Shown here piece after piece: positions 20,910 to 32,730 of a stretch of DNA of 64,000 nucleotides. Every line of letters begins with the position of its first letter. Positions within the stretch are counted from its first letter, which is position 1. The DNA comes from Plicaturopsis crispa FD-325 SS-3 (lineage: Eukaryota; Basidiomycota; Agaricomycetes; Amylocorticiales; Amylocorticiaceae): NCBI GenBank assembly GCA_000827205.1, contig KN832573.1:399144-463143 (forward strand), in the 5' to 3' direction. The position numbers were made by a program, and so were the translations under genes. Below the pieces are notes generated by a model. It did no database searches and was not told the origin of the DNA. It was given only the letters and a program-made list of their open reading frames with translations.

Positions 20910-21754
20910 TAGGCTTGCGTATGTGCAATCGCGTGAGTCGATCTGTTATGTCCTCTGGCTGTATCTAACATGAGCATTTTGTGTGATATTTCTATGTACC
21001 AGCGCGCTCTCGCCACCGTCGACTACGCCTCGGAAATCAGTACAGTGGTAATTACGGTAAGCCTCGATCACTCGACCTTGAGCCTTTCATGACGTAGATA
21101 TGGCGCAGGTACTGAAGCGCTCGTACGAATCGAAAAGAACGTCCGTCCGCTACGCGTTGCCTGGTGCTGTCATAGTTCCGTGGCAAGTCGGAATCAAGTA
21201 CGCTCTCGTTCTGCACTACCTGTATGCTTTGCCCGACCAGAGCCAACCGCAGCGCATCTCGTCACGGCCGCTTCCCCACTGCTTCCCCGAGTCATCATGT
21301 AATACTCCCCTGCTCTTTGCGTCTCTCTAGTTGCGTGCGATGTGTATATGTTGCTAAACTGTATATCGCTTGCGCCCGTGGCTTAGCTGTTATTTTCCAG
21401 TTAGCTGATAAGTACTCCAGCAGTCGACCAATTGCTCTGTAAGTTTTGTAAGTAAGAACACTGTAGACGCGAGTTACGGCGTCAAGGGAATACGATCACA
21501 TGTCGCAAACCTAAACCGCCGCGGCGGCGCGATGTAATGTACTAACCGCGACTCGAAGCTTGACTCCTCTTGACTCTCGACCACGACTTGCACAGCAACT
21601 GCTTCGAACATATTGTCGTCGTTTCTCGACACACAGGACGTGACACTCTGTGCAGTATGTAGAGTCTTCTCGGCATGTGAGCGTTTTCTCTTCTAACCTC
21701 GAATTCACTCAAGCTACCAGTCTACTTTGCAACGCTAGCGCCCGCCCTCAGGTA
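20910..21754. other. BTB downstream tail module, best preserved copy
   Basis: Between copies H and I. 21100-21330 is open and reads VRYALPGAVIVPWQVGIKY, the most intact version of the segment also found at 17359-17450 and 1084-1150. It is preceded by a GTAAGC...TAG intron-like interval (21057-21096). I recognise no domain. Confidence 0.4.
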
Positions 21755-22785
21755 ATGGCCTCGACTGGAAAAAATGAGCGTCCTGCAAAACGTGCAAGAG
21801 CAGATGGACCCGACGACGAACAATCACTGACCACTCCCAAACCAACAAACTCCAGCATACTATGGTTCAAGGACGGCAGCATCGTGCTAGAAGCCGAGCA
21901 CACGCGATTCCGCGTCCATCACACCCTGCTCGCGTTGAATTCACCCATATTCGAAGACATGCTCAATATCGGCGCGCCTCGTGGCGAGGACAATGTAGAC
22001 GACTGCCCATTGGTGATACTGCACGATTCTGCGCAGGATCTAGAGTCGCTGCTCCGCGCGCTCTACGATAGGCGGTGAGTTCGCGGTAGTCATCCTCGGC
22101 ACTTCTGCGGCCTCAACTCGTGTTGTATTTCAGGTACTTCGACCCGGAGGAAAAGCAGTCCCTTAGCGTGATAGCTTCGCTCTTGCGCTTGGGCAAGAAA
22201 TACGAGATAAAGCATCTATATGACAAGGCACTCAAATTCTTGACGGACGACTATCCGGATACATTGAAAGGCTGGGATGCGCGCACGCATAGGATTTCCC
22301 GGCATACAGGTTTCGCTTTCGACGTCATCAACTTGGCTCGGGAATTCGACATCCACAGCATTTGTCCTGCCGTATTCTTCGACTGCGTCCTGCACCACGA
22401 CGCGGGAGTCATTTTGGATGGCATTCCCGATCCCAATTCCAGCCAAGGGCACAAATTATCGCACTATGACCAGAAGCTGGTGTTATTTGGCATGACGAAT
22501 ATGCTCCGCTGGTCTACAGCTACGGCATTCCAATGGGGCGCTGAGGACATCACCACCTTCGGCGAATGTCAGGACAAGAACTGTCGCCCGGAGTTGAAAA
22601 ATATATTCGATACGTTCATATCTGACGTCGCTTACTTCAGAGGACTCCCGCGTTGGAATGTCCATTGGGAGTATGGCCTATGTGCGCCTTGCATCATGCG
22701 TGCTAAACAAAGGCACAACGACGCCCGCACCGACTTTTGGAGATGTCTTCCCAGACAGTTCTATGGCCCCAGTATTCGTCTGTGA
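21755..22785 (+). CDS. BTB/POZ domain protein, copy I
   Basis: Two exons, 21755-22074 and 22134-22785, 323 aa. MASTGKNERPAKRARADG gives the basic N-terminus, followed by the BTB fold with RFRVH, NSPIF and LHDSA. Exon 2 keeps GKKYEIKHLYDKALKF and FDVINLAREFD. LPAAFY has become CPAVFF, and the terminal CFDLPPW is lost (QFYGPSIRL). The CxxC pair is CAPC. It is the last member of the head-to-tail array F-G-H-I. Downstream the region again shows exon-like pieces with GTAAGC donors. Confidence 0.85.
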
Positions 22786-23486
22786 ATGTCTATTCACTCA
22801 GCCTTTCATTTGTAAGCCCTCTTCGTTTCTTGTCGCTTTGCTAACTGTTACCTGTAACCTCACGTTGCGTATCTTGCACGAAACAGTGTTCACCTCATCG
22901 ACTTGAAGTCGGACGCCGTCAGCATGGTTCCAACGAAACGAATGTTGAAGTGCTCACTGATTGGCCCTGCTCAACGTAAGCCCCTCAATTGTATACCTCT
23001 ATCTCTCACTTTGCTCATCCCGTTTTATCAGAGAGTATATATAACACTGGCTGTACTGGCCCGAATGCATGGCCACTTTCAGTCAATGCTGGAGGGAATT
23101 TCGATTACTTTTATTAACGGTCTCCTCAAGGAGAGACGGCGACAGAAAGAGTGCTAGATATTGTGTATGTACGACAACATCGGATAATAGACGTATGTTG
23201 GTTAGTACGCGCAATGAGTATGTATGATAAGGATGAGCAGATAGATATATATGAGTGAATAGGTGGATGAAGTCCGTGCCGCCTCCCCTTCGCGTTGCGT
23301 CTCTGTAGGTGCAACGACGACGTCGGCGGGCACCCGAGATTTTTGTGTAGATAGATGCTGGATAAATACGAAACCATCGCCCTCCCCCCATCTCCTCTTC
23401 CTCCTCTTGGGTACTGGGGATGCAAAGGGTTGAGATGAGGGAGAACGCCACATCCCAGCGAGCGTCAAATCATCACGGGGCACGCG
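22786..23486. other. Spacer between convergent BTB copy I and bestrophin gene
   Basis: Holds the 3' ends of two convergent genes. 22889-22975 looks like a tail exon of the BTB type. 23220-23400 is simple A/T and purine-rich DNA. Confidence 0.4.
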
Positions 23487-25726
23487 TTAAATCTCAGACA
23501 ACGCAGCCTGCATGCGCATCGTCCCGCGCGCCACCCACTCCTCCGGCGCCACGCGCTCCTCCCCCTTTCCCTCCCCAGCGAAGACGAGGTCGTTCGAAGG
23601 CACGAACACCCAGTGCGTGGGGTCGGGTGCGGTGGAGGCAGTGATGGCGCGCAGCTCCTTGCGGATGATGTTCGCCGTGAAGTGGTCCATGTTCTGTCGC
23701 GCGCGCAGTGATGGTTAGCGGGGGAGTGAGGCGGGTAGGGAGGGGGACTTACGAGGTCGTTTTTGTCGTAGCCAAATGGATCTGGGTACGGTGCGGAGTT
23801 AGTCGGTGCGCGTGGCAGCAAGCAGGAGGGAGGGAGGGAGAAGGGCAGGGGGCTTACTTTCGATCTCTTCGCCAGCAACTAGGAATCCGAAGAATATGAA
23901 GCTCTGTCCAGGAACGTCAGCACCGCTTTCATACAGTCTGAGTTTTGCATACTTACCAGGATCGCGGTCGCGGGGATGGTGAGCCACTTGAACGTCGCGT
24001 AGATCTGGAACGGCTGCATGCATTCCCGTCGCGTGAGTGGGGCATTCGTGCAGGTAGAGTGGGCCGTTAGTTGGATGGACGTACGAGGAGGAGACAGTAT
24101 ATGATCGTCACCACCCACAAGTGGATCGCGTACCTGCTCGGCATGCATGAGTGAGCAGCACGCGGTGCGAAAAAAAGGAGTGTGCGTACGAGAAAGGTAT
24201 GGGCGTGGTGAGAATGCGCTCCAGGCCGGTCAGGGCATCCACGAGAGAATTGAGGGAGGCAATCAAGGCATCTGCGAATAGAGGATTAGTAAGGTCTTCT
24301 ACGAAATGTACTGGGGGGAAAACACGTACTCGCAGTCGGCGCATCCACGACCTTCCGGTTTTGCAACGCCGCCAAGTACGAGCTCTGCACACTCATTCAT
24401 TACACCCCCATCCACTTCATCCAAACAAAACAAAAGAAACGCACCAGATACAGCGACAACTCAAGCGGCAAATTATGCGTCGTCGACTTGCCCCGCAGCT
24501 TCGCGCGCATGCGCGCCGCTTTACGCCCCTTCACATCGTGCCCGCGCTTCGTCAGCGCGCGCACAAACAGCGAGAACGGGAACAGGTCGAAGATATGGTA
24601 CTTCGGCGGCATGCGCGCCGGGAGCAAAAACCCCTCCTCGCTCATCACGCTCATCCTTTCCTTATCCTTCTCGTTCGTCGACCGCCGCCCGATCGGCGGC
24701 GCCTGCAGGAACTGGCCACCGTTGTGCTGGGTGCTGCCCTTTTTGGTGTTGGAGGGCGAGGTGGCGGGGAGGGGGAGGTTCGGCTCGGAGGAGGTCACGG
24801 TGGGGCGGAAGTGTACCTGCGTGGGCGAGGCTACTGACGAGGTGGACCGCATGCGCTGCCGCGCGGCCTCGGTGTTGCGCGCGATCTCGGGGATGGAGCT
24901 CATGCCGCTTGGGCGCGCGGTGTCCGGGGAGGGCGGCTGGGAGAGGTCGCCGGTGGAGGGGATGCCGGCGGGGAGCGCGTAGGCGGGCAGGAATTTGACG
25001 AGGTGGTAGAGGTCCGTGTAGTAGATGCTGTCCTCGCCGCGCAGGTAGTGCTTCACGGCTACACCGAATGCCTCGAGCAGGTTGACTATTGTCTTTTTCT
25101 CGATGAGCACGCGGGCCCTGCGCTCGTCTTCCGGCATCGATGCGTTGATCGCAGAGGACGGTAGGTTGTCTGCGGAGCTTTGTCAGTGGATGACGACGGA
25201 GGTGTGGCAGTTTATTGAGCGCACCTGGGACATGGAACCACACAAGCCTAGCGAAATTACGACTCCCAAGAATTATCTGCGACCACAGCCTCCGTCCCTC
25301 GTTGTAACGCTCGAAACTAGACGTCGTTCTATACGATATAACAAAACCTAGCAACGCACACATCGTATCGCATATCGTATCAGATGTCTGCAGACCACTC
25401 ACCTAACACGGTACCGACACTGTCCGTCACAGAATCACCACACACACATTAATATCTTAAACTTCGAAACATTGCGTTGCGACTTACACAGTCAACAAGG
25501 TAATCTGAATAGTGAGCGGGCGCACGCGCTCGTTGATCAGCGTTATCGCAGTCGCCCAAGCGGTGAAGAACAGCAAGATGTGCCAGCATCTAAACAGCGC
25601 CGTCGCAAGCAGTGCGTTAAAAAACGATGCGCCCCGGCGCGTCGAGTGCGGCGCGAACGGGTCCGGCTGGGTAAAAGACGCATCTACGTTGTGCTGCGAG
25701 TAGTCTAGGTCGTCAGTGTCGTCCAT
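23487..25726 (-). CDS. Bestrophin-like chloride channel (RFP-TM family)
   Basis: Eleven exons, 542 aa: 25488-25726, 25403-25419, 25225-25347, 24445-25169, 24330-24384, 24190-24271, 24085-24133, 23957-24013, 23858-23903, 23753-23781, 23487-23693; all phases agree. Exon 2 is only 17 nt. The reading joins to TVVGTVLGFVISYRTTSSFE and RYNEGRRLWSQ, the bestrophin/UPF0187 signature. Later come IPFSYAIHLW, a hydrophobic segment, WLTIPATAIL, FIFFGFLVAGEEIENPFG and YDKNDLNMDHF, again diagnostic. A long Ser/Pro-rich loop (about residues 170-300) interrupts the membrane domain between transmembrane pairs. Such proteins form pentameric anion channels; in fungi they sit in plasma or internal membranes. The substrate ion is inferred from the family, not from this sequence. 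Confidence 0.9.
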
Positions 25727-26618
25727 GGCGGGCGGGGAGGGGCGGGTAGAAGGGAAAGAGGAAAGAGGAAGGGGAAGGAGGGTAGAGGAAGGTGAAAGAG
25801 GGTGCACACGACCAAGAACGTAGACGGACGGCAGACCCACCTCTTTGCCCCGGGCAGGATGCTCGTCGCGTAACATGCCGGTATGTAATTGGGCGCCGTC
25901 GCTGTGATCTTGTTGCGATATTGCTGTGGCTGACCCGGCGGCTAGCAGCTTCAATCGTACTTACTTACTTACTTTCCTCACAGTCGTCGAGGACTGCGTT
26001 GAAGTCGACGTGTAACAATGGGAATCCTTTAAAGTTTGCTTGTATATATGCGGAACTGTTGTATACTGCTGCCCTCGGGGACTTGGCAGCCCAAACTCAA
26101 GATGAGCGCCCGTGCAAGTGTCCCCATGACCTGCTCGCTGTGCATGTGGAGATGTCGAGTTCATCAAAGATTGATCTTGGTATGTCATGTAGACCGGTAA
26201 CGATTGGTGAAGTGGGCGCCGGCCTCAGCGCTGAGCGCAATGAACGCTCACAGAGGTCGCAAGAAAATTGAGCGCTGAGCGCTCGTCGCGGAGGTGCAGA
26301 AAATTGCAAAAAAATTGGGCGCAGACTCGGTCAGAGACGCGACAGAGAGTCTGAGAGAGTCTGATAGACGGGAATTGAGACCTCTAGATGCGTACTCGTA
26401 CTCAGTACTAGTATCCGAGCCTCGAGGCCAGAAACGAGGTTTGGGAGCTCGAGATTAGATGCAGTCTGATTCGTTACAGTCTATAGTAACCAGTAACTTT
26501 AAGTACATGACCGATACTTCACGGTCGATACATATTGGAATTTAGTGCTGCGCCTCGACAACTTTGTCCCTCACCCGACAGCACCCCCGCCCCTCCATCC
26601 ATACCCGCTACGAGTTCC
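25727..26618. other. Spacer between bestrophin start and FMO 3' end
   Basis: Holds the promoter of the minus-strand bestrophin gene (CT-rich on the coding strand just upstream of the ATG) and the 3' flank of the FMO gene. GAGCGCTGAGCGCTC near 26270 is an imperfect palindrome. No gene is seen. Confidence 0.5.
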
Positions 26619-29416
26619 TCAATCAATAGCAGCCCTAATCTCCTTCTTCCACCCCGGCCACGCGCCCCACTTCCCGTCCGCCGACACCTCCTCCTCCCCG
26701 CCCTCCCCGATGAGTCGGAGCAGGTTCTCCGTGTATATGAACCTGTGTCAAAGGGTGATTGGTTAGCATCGTTCGTGCAAAGAAAGACTCGTCGGTGGTA
26801 CAAGCACACGAAACGTCGGCTAGACTGTGCACAAAATGTCGGCGGTACAAGCGCACCAAACGTCGGTTGGCGAGTGCACGAACGTCGGTCGTACTACGCA
26901 AGTGCACGAACGGTCGACCAAACGAAGGCACGAAACGTCGCCGGTACAAGCGCACGCACGAACGTCGGCTGTGCAAGCGCACGAACGTCGGCTGTGCAAG
27001 CGCACGAACGTCGGCTGTGCAAGCGCACGAACGTCGGCTGTGCAAGCGCACGAACGTCGGCTGTGCAAGCGCACGAACGTCGGCTGCACAAGTGCACGAA
27101 CGTCGGCTGCACAAGTGCACGAACGCTGGCTGCACAACCGCACGAACGTCGGCTGCACAACCGCACGAACGTCGGCTGCACAACCGCACGAACGTCGGCT
27201 GCACAAGTGCACGCAACGTCAGTCGCACAAGCGCACAAAAGCGGCGGCTGCACAAGTGCACGCAAACAAGCAACACGCAAAAAAAAAAAAAAACGAATAG
27301 AAAAATACGCACTCCCCAGGATGCCCCAACACCAACACCCCGTGCCCGTCCGTCTCCTCGTCCGCGAACGGCTTGATCTCCAGCCCGGGGTGCCCACCGG
27401 ACTCCAGGTCACCACCGGCGGACCAGTGGTAGGCGGCGGCGCGCGCTTGTACTTCGGAGAAGGGCCAGGGGATCGCCTGTGTACGCGCATTCCATCAGTT
27501 TACACATAGTGGAAGGGAGCGTGGAATAGGAAAACGTGTGGGGCAGAAACGCACCTCAGCATGCAACAACAAAAACGCGATCGACGGGTCCGGGTAGTAG
27601 AACAGCTGGTGCTCGTCCAGATTATACGCGCGCGAGCCCCCGTCCACCTCGATGCTCCCCACCAGCTCCGGTGGCGGCCTCGGTTTAGGGGTGGGGGTGG
27701 GGTCAGTTGCAGCGGAGCCTGGGGTAGTTGCAGCTGCATCCTCCTCCTCACCCTTAGCCGTAAACTTAGACGGCTTAATCACCGGCCACCTCCCCCACGG
27801 CATATCCTCCCCCCGCAAAAACTCGAAGCGCATGTAGTACGACGTGGCGAAGATGATCACGTCGACGTCGTCTAGGGTTTGCCCGTTTGTTAGGGTTATG
27901 CGGCCTGTTTGGGACGTGCTCGGCGATTGCGTGGCGGCCGACTCTTTACTGGACTGCGCGCCGGTTGCGCCGGTTGCGGAGTCCGTACTGGGCGCTGCGC
28001 CGGGTGCGGGGTCCGAGGGTGAGGAGGTAGAGGTAGAAGCGGGCGAAGAGGACGCAGAGTGGGTAGAAGGGGGAGGAGAAGGCCCATCAAAACGCTCAAT
28101 CGGCGGCAACTCCTGCACGTACTCCCTCCACCCGCGCTCCAGCTGCGTATCGTACCGCGGCGGGCTGCGGATGCTCTGATATACCCTCCGTGGCGCCTCC
28201 TTCGACTGGTCGACGACAAGGAGCCCGAGTTCGCGCGCGATGTCCGAGCCGGAGGGGCCGTTGCCTACCACCAACACCGTCTGCGTGCGCGCGTAATGTA
28301 ATGTTGAAATCAGATGCCCTGGGTAAAGGAAAAAAGGGAGGAAAAACACACCTGCCCAGCAAAAACCCCCGCCTCCTTATACCACCTCGAGTGCAGGACC
28401 TCGCCGCGCCAGGCCCAGAGCCCGGGGAGGTACGGGATGTGCGGGCGCGTGTCGGAGCCGTTGGCGATTACTATGTGGTCGAATTGGTCTACGGTGGTGG
28501 TGGGCGTCGGGGTCGGCGTTGGTTCTTTCGTGGCCTTGGGAGCCTTGGGAGCCGCCGCCGTGTCTTTCGTATCGTTGGTCGCATCGAGGGACGTAGCATC
28601 GAGGAGGGATGTGACGTCCGCCACCGGATCACTCGTGACGGCAGGCGCCCACTCGACGGTCCACCGTTTATGCCCCTCAGGCGGCTCACCTGCTCGCCCC
28701 ACCTTCCCCTCCCCCTTCCCCTCCCCGCCCTCCGGATCCGTCCACCGTACCCTTGTAACCACCCTCCCAAACCTGATACTCTCCGTGTACTGGGCGGCGT
28801 AAGCGTGGAGGTACGCGCGGATCGTTTCCTGGGTGGGTAGGAAGATGGTGTGGGGCGGGTAGGGGTGGGAGCGGTAGGGCATTATGTCCTGTGTGGGTCG
28901 TCGTCGTCATTTCAGCTTCAAGACACGGGGGAAAGGAGGAGGGAACGAGGGAAAGGATAGAGGGAAGCAGGGACACAAACGCACCCTAGGCGTATTCGCA
29001 GTCACCGACGGGTACAGCGGGCTCGGCACAGGCGCTGGCAACCCCGAGCGCTCGAGCGGGGAGAGCGCGATGGCGCGCCCGTCTGCGGTGAAGCTGATCT
29101 CGCAGGAGGAGCGGGGTGGGTTGTCTAGGTTCCTACGTTGACCTATGCGTTAGAGAGAGCGGGACTAGAGAGAATGAGAGTGTTTGTGGGCGCGCACCAG
29201 AGACCGCCGGGCACATCGCGCGCTTCGTATACGACGACCTCGAAGCCTTTCCGCTTGAACTGCTCGATGGCGCCGAGTCCGGCCTACATGGGCGTGTACA
29301 TGGCAGTCAGTCAGTGTGCAGCGAACATGAACGCTCGGAGCAAGAAAGAGAAGACGTACCGGGCCCGCGCCGATTATGAGCACTGTCTTCTTCTCCTTCG
29401 ACGACGAGGACGACAT
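26619..29416 (-). CDS. Flavin-containing monooxygenase-like protein
   Basis: Seven exons (29360-29416, 29198-29283, 28985-29132, 28352-28888, 27555-28280, 27313-27476, 26619-26742), 613 aa. The FAD dinucleotide motif GAGPAG is at residues 16-21, split by the first intron. The FMO-type box reads WRGEVLHSRWY, followed by the NADPH motif VGNGPSGSDIA. FATSYYM fills the ATG-like position, and AIPWPFSEVQARAAAYHW is typical of the C-terminal part. Two low-complexity Thr/Pro/Ser inserts (roughly residues 165-205 and 310-355) are unusual for the family. FMOs use FAD, NADPH and oxygen to oxygenate soft nucleophiles such as amines or sulfides. The last intron (26743-27312) is about 570 nt because it holds a 23-bp minisatellite. 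Divergent from the rhodanese gene, 301 nt apart. Confidence 0.87.
26800..27260. repeat. 23-bp minisatellite inside the last FMO intron
   Basis: About eleven good copies of a 23-bp unit with core CACGAACGTCGGCTGTGCAA lie at 26957-27215. Three variants occur in blocks (TGTGCAAGCG, TGCACAAGTG, TGCACAACCG). Degenerate copies extend on both sides, and a poly-A run follows at 27281-27293. Since 23 is not divisible by three and the unit lacks stops, all frames stay open. Confidence 0.93.
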
Positions 29417-29717
29417 GTTGAAAGTAATACTCGCTCAACTCGCAAACCCATCTCTCTTTCTCTTATCCAGCATCCGTCCAGCGATCCAGATTCTCGATTG
29501 AGGAGGGAGGGAGAGAGGCCCCTGATCAATTTGCCTGGCGTGCTAATCGCGTCAGGGAACATCTAATTTCGCGACCAAAAGATAACGCACGGGCTGGCTA
29601 ATTCATTTCCCATCTCGCGATCGCTCACCACTCGCACTCAATGGCGTCTTACCCGTCTTATAACCCCCCTAACCCTTTCCCTCCTCCAACCCTCCCTACC
29701 CACCAATACTGATCACG
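29417..29717. promoter_or_regulatory. Bidirectional promoter between FMO and rhodanese genes
   Basis: Both genes start at the edges of this 301-nt gap and point outward. A CTTATAAC box at 29657-29664 lies about 55 nt before the rhodanese ATG, followed by a long pyrimidine tract, a common fungal core-promoter layout. Shared control of the two genes is an inference from spacing only. Confidence 0.55.
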
Positions 29718-30983
29718 ATGTCCACGCCCACGCCCCTCCTCATCGGCCCCTCCTCGCCCATCCTCGCCCACCCCTCCACCGTCATCCTCGACGCCTCCTG
29801 GCTCTACAAGCCCGACCCGCCCACGCGCAACGCCCAGTCCGAATTCCGCGCGCGCCACCTCCCCGGCGCGCGCTTCTGGTCGCTCGACGACGTCAGCGAG
29901 CCGCACCCCCAGGGCTTCATCCTCATGCTGCCCTCGCCGGAGCGGTTTGCCGAGTTCGCGGGGAGGCATGGGATTAAGAGGGAGACGCATGTGGTGGTGT
30001 ATGATACGGATGGGGTGTTTGCGGCGCCGAGGACGGTTTGGACGTTCAAGGTGCGTCGTGCATTTACTGTTGGCCTCCCTTATTCATACTTGTATCTGCA
30101 GGTCTACGGACACGAGAAAGTATCCCTAATCGACGGCGGGCTCCCCCGCGCAATCGCAGAAGGCGTCCCCCTCGAATCAGGCGACGCGAAACCATTCGAG
30201 CCCACAACCTACCCAATCCCAACCCTCAAACCAAACGTCGTCGCCGGTACGTCCATGTCCCCATTTATATCCTCCATAACTCTAACACGCAATGCGCGCA
30301 GAATACCCCCTCATCCAATCCATCTCCTCCTCCCTTTCCTCCCCCTCCCCCTCCTCCCCCTCCCCCTCCCCCTCTTCTCCATACATCCTCCTCGACGCCC
30401 GCCCCTCCGGCTCCTTCGCCGGCGAGGCCAGCGATCCGCGCTCGGGGCACATCCCCGGGGCGCGGAACCTCCCTTTCCCGGATCTCGTTAAACCCGCTCC
30501 TTCCGGTTACTTGTCGCTGCTTTCGGGAGAGGAGTTTAAGGAGAAATTGAGTGAGGTGGTTGGGAAAGAGCAGGTGGATGATGTGCTCAAGGGGAAGAAG
30601 CAAGTGGTCGACAGTACGTGCATTCCTTTCCTTGTTTGTGGTAAAAGTGGGGGAAAGGAAGAAAAGGCTAATGCGGTGGCGGGAAAACAGCATGCGGCGG
30701 CGGGCTGAGCGCTGCGATCATCTGGGTGGCGCTGCAGAGTATCGGGGTGGAGTCTGTTTTGTATGATGAGGTGCGTTTTGTGTTTCCTTCCCTTATTTTC
30801 CCGTATTCCTTTCCCCTTCGCTCGCCTGTGTTTCACTTGCATGTGTTTCACGGGTATGGGTGGGGGAAGGGGATTGGTGGGTGGTGTGTGTGGATGGATG
30901 CTGATTGGGTGTGTGCGTGCGTACAGTCGTGGAGCGGGTACTCGCAGAGGGAGGGGGCTGTTATCGTGCAGGGGAGCGAGTAG
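29718..30983 (+). CDS. Two-domain rhodanese (thiosulfate/mercaptopyruvate sulfurtransferase)
   Basis: Five exons (29718-30050, 30102-30246, 30302-30613, 30691-30770, 30927-30983), 308 aa. The N-terminal inactive domain shows VILDASWL, HLPGARFWSLDDVS and VVVYDTDGVFAAPR. The C-terminal domain shows ILLDARPSGSFAGE, GHIPGARNLPF and, across the third intron, the active-site loop TCGGGLSA with catalytic Cys265, then VESVLYDESWSGY. The loop differs from the usual CG(S/T)GVTA. The enzyme moves sulfane sulfur from thiosulfate or 3-mercaptopyruvate to acceptors such as cyanide or thiols. No targeting peptide is obvious, so a cytosolic form is likely. A Ser-Pro tract (SPSPSSPSPSPSSP) lies at the start of domain 2. 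Decayed copies of exons 4-5 follow downstream. Confidence 0.92.
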
Positions 30984-31760
30984 GTTGCCGACTGTGCACG
31001 TAGGGAACGGCCGGTGTACGGGCGATTGGTAGTTGTACGACGAGGTGCGTCCTCCCGCTGATCAGTGGTATGGGTCGAGGAATGCTAACGTGAACTTGCA
31101 AAGGCTTAGTGTGCGGAGAGAACGGTGACTAAATGTACAAGCAATGCCAATGTATTTCCTGAGCTTTCACTCGCGGCGTGCTCCAAGTCCCAGCTAGATA
31201 ATAATCGAACAGTGCGTCTCTCCACCCGCCTTACTTGTGGCCGCGTCGTGCAGTTCTACGACGAGCGGCGGTCATCTGGGTAGCGCGTCGACGCGCAGCT
31301 ACACGATGAGGACGAGGTGAGATGCGCATTTCCCGCTGTTATTAGTTTGGTTGATGGCCTGACTCCTGGGCGCTGCATGTCCTTGAGCGGGTGCTCGCGG
31401 CGCCAGGGGTCTGCCATCGCGCACTGGCAGGGGAGTCAGTAATTCATTGTGCGCATTGAGTTGTGTATACGTTGAGTCTTGACAGTGGGTCTCTTTTTCT
31501 GCTCTACTCATGTCGTGCAGTTTTACCACGACCACGAAATGCGGCGGTGGATTGAGCGCGGCGACCACTGTATGGATAGCCCTCCAGAAAGTCCGCGTCC
31601 ACTCGCAGCTCTACGACGAGACTCGGGGGTGAGTTGCAATTACTATCTCCCGCTGATATTAGTACTAGTTCGGTAAATGTCCGGAACGCTGTAAGTCCTG
31701 GAGCGGGTACATATTCGAGGCGCCCGGAATCGGTCTGCGCAGGTTAGTCGGTGAGTTGTT
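30984..31760 (+). pseudogene. Decayed tandem copies of rhodanese exons 4-5
   Basis: At least three partial copies of the 3' end of the rhodanese gene can be read: 30995-31075 (end of exon 4 with its GTGCGT donor), 31240-31440 (exons 4 and 5, with GCGGTCATCTGGGT and a GGGGAGTCAGTAA end) and 31520-31745 (GCGGCGGTGGATTGAGCGC, TACGACGAGACT, then GGAGCGGGTACATA). All have frameshifts. The order intron-exon-intron-exon is kept, so they arose by genomic tandem duplication and not from mRNA. Confidence 0.75.
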
Positions 31761-32730
31761 GTCCGCATATCGAGTTGTATGTACGAGAAATGTATCTCCT
31801 GAGGCTCTGAGCTGATCTTTCAAGTTGCCCTCGGTACAAACGGTGCGGACATTGCATTAATGTGGTCGCATCTTGAAGCTGAAACACCATAACTTACCAC
31901 AATCGCGGACTCCCAACCCTCCCAACCCCTTAAAACTCCGCCTCCTCCCCAAATTCCGACCCCCGCGAAAGTGCAATAAATTTAATGGTTTGATCATGGT
32001 GGCGCCATCGAGTCCGATGTCGTTATCTCCTCGCAAGTCGTTATCGCCTGCTTATGTCGCGCAATATCATCCTCTGTTGGCAATAATTTGGATCTCGAAC
32101 GGAATACGGAAATTGTGCGGGCGGCGCGTGAATGGTTTATACGGGACCTAGCCTGCCGGGAGGATGGACAGGTGAGTGAGTTCGACCTTAGGAGGCAGCT
32201 GGAGGAGAGGACTGACTATGCACAGTGAAGTACGAGGAGACGGGGACGAGGAAGAGAGGAGGAGGGCGATAATGGCCAGGTACAACGCTAATAGAGCCTG
32301 GACTACGAACGTTATCGCATTTGCGGTTGCATCTGCGGCGCCCAGATATCGAGTCCGAAACCTACGGTGTCGTGCCTAGTGTCGTGCTATCGACCCCGAA
32401 GGTATCGTGACCCCCTTAGTCTTACCAAGGATCCCGAGATCAAGGCTCGAGCACCCCGCTCTCTGGCAGTCACGGTGGCGACATTATCGGTGCCGCCCCG
32501 CTAAAATAAAGCATTCGTGCAGAAGAAAATTGTTGCGAGCGTTTTCTGCTCAACCTCCAGCGTCGACCGTCGACGTCCTGCTGCCCACCGTCCCGCTGCC
32601 CATTGCCCACTGTTCTGCCTAACCGTCTCCGCGTTCAGGCCCACCGACTCCGAGTTCAAACCTGAGCTCAATCCAGATACCCAGTACCACTCAACCCACG
32701 TAGCCACCAGCACCACCACCAGCAATATCA
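31761..32730. other. Gene-free spacer
   Basis: No supported gene. The last 150 nt, rich in CACCAC, are the upstream region of the transporter gene. Confidence 0.45.

Noticed and set aside
24151-24998. Plus-strand frames across the bestrophin gene
   Set aside because: Antisense shadows of the long, GC-rich coding exon; no domain.
26635-27509. Long Cys/Arg-rich open frames on both strands
   Set aside because: They are produced by a stop-free 23-bp minisatellite lying in a well-supported FMO intron.
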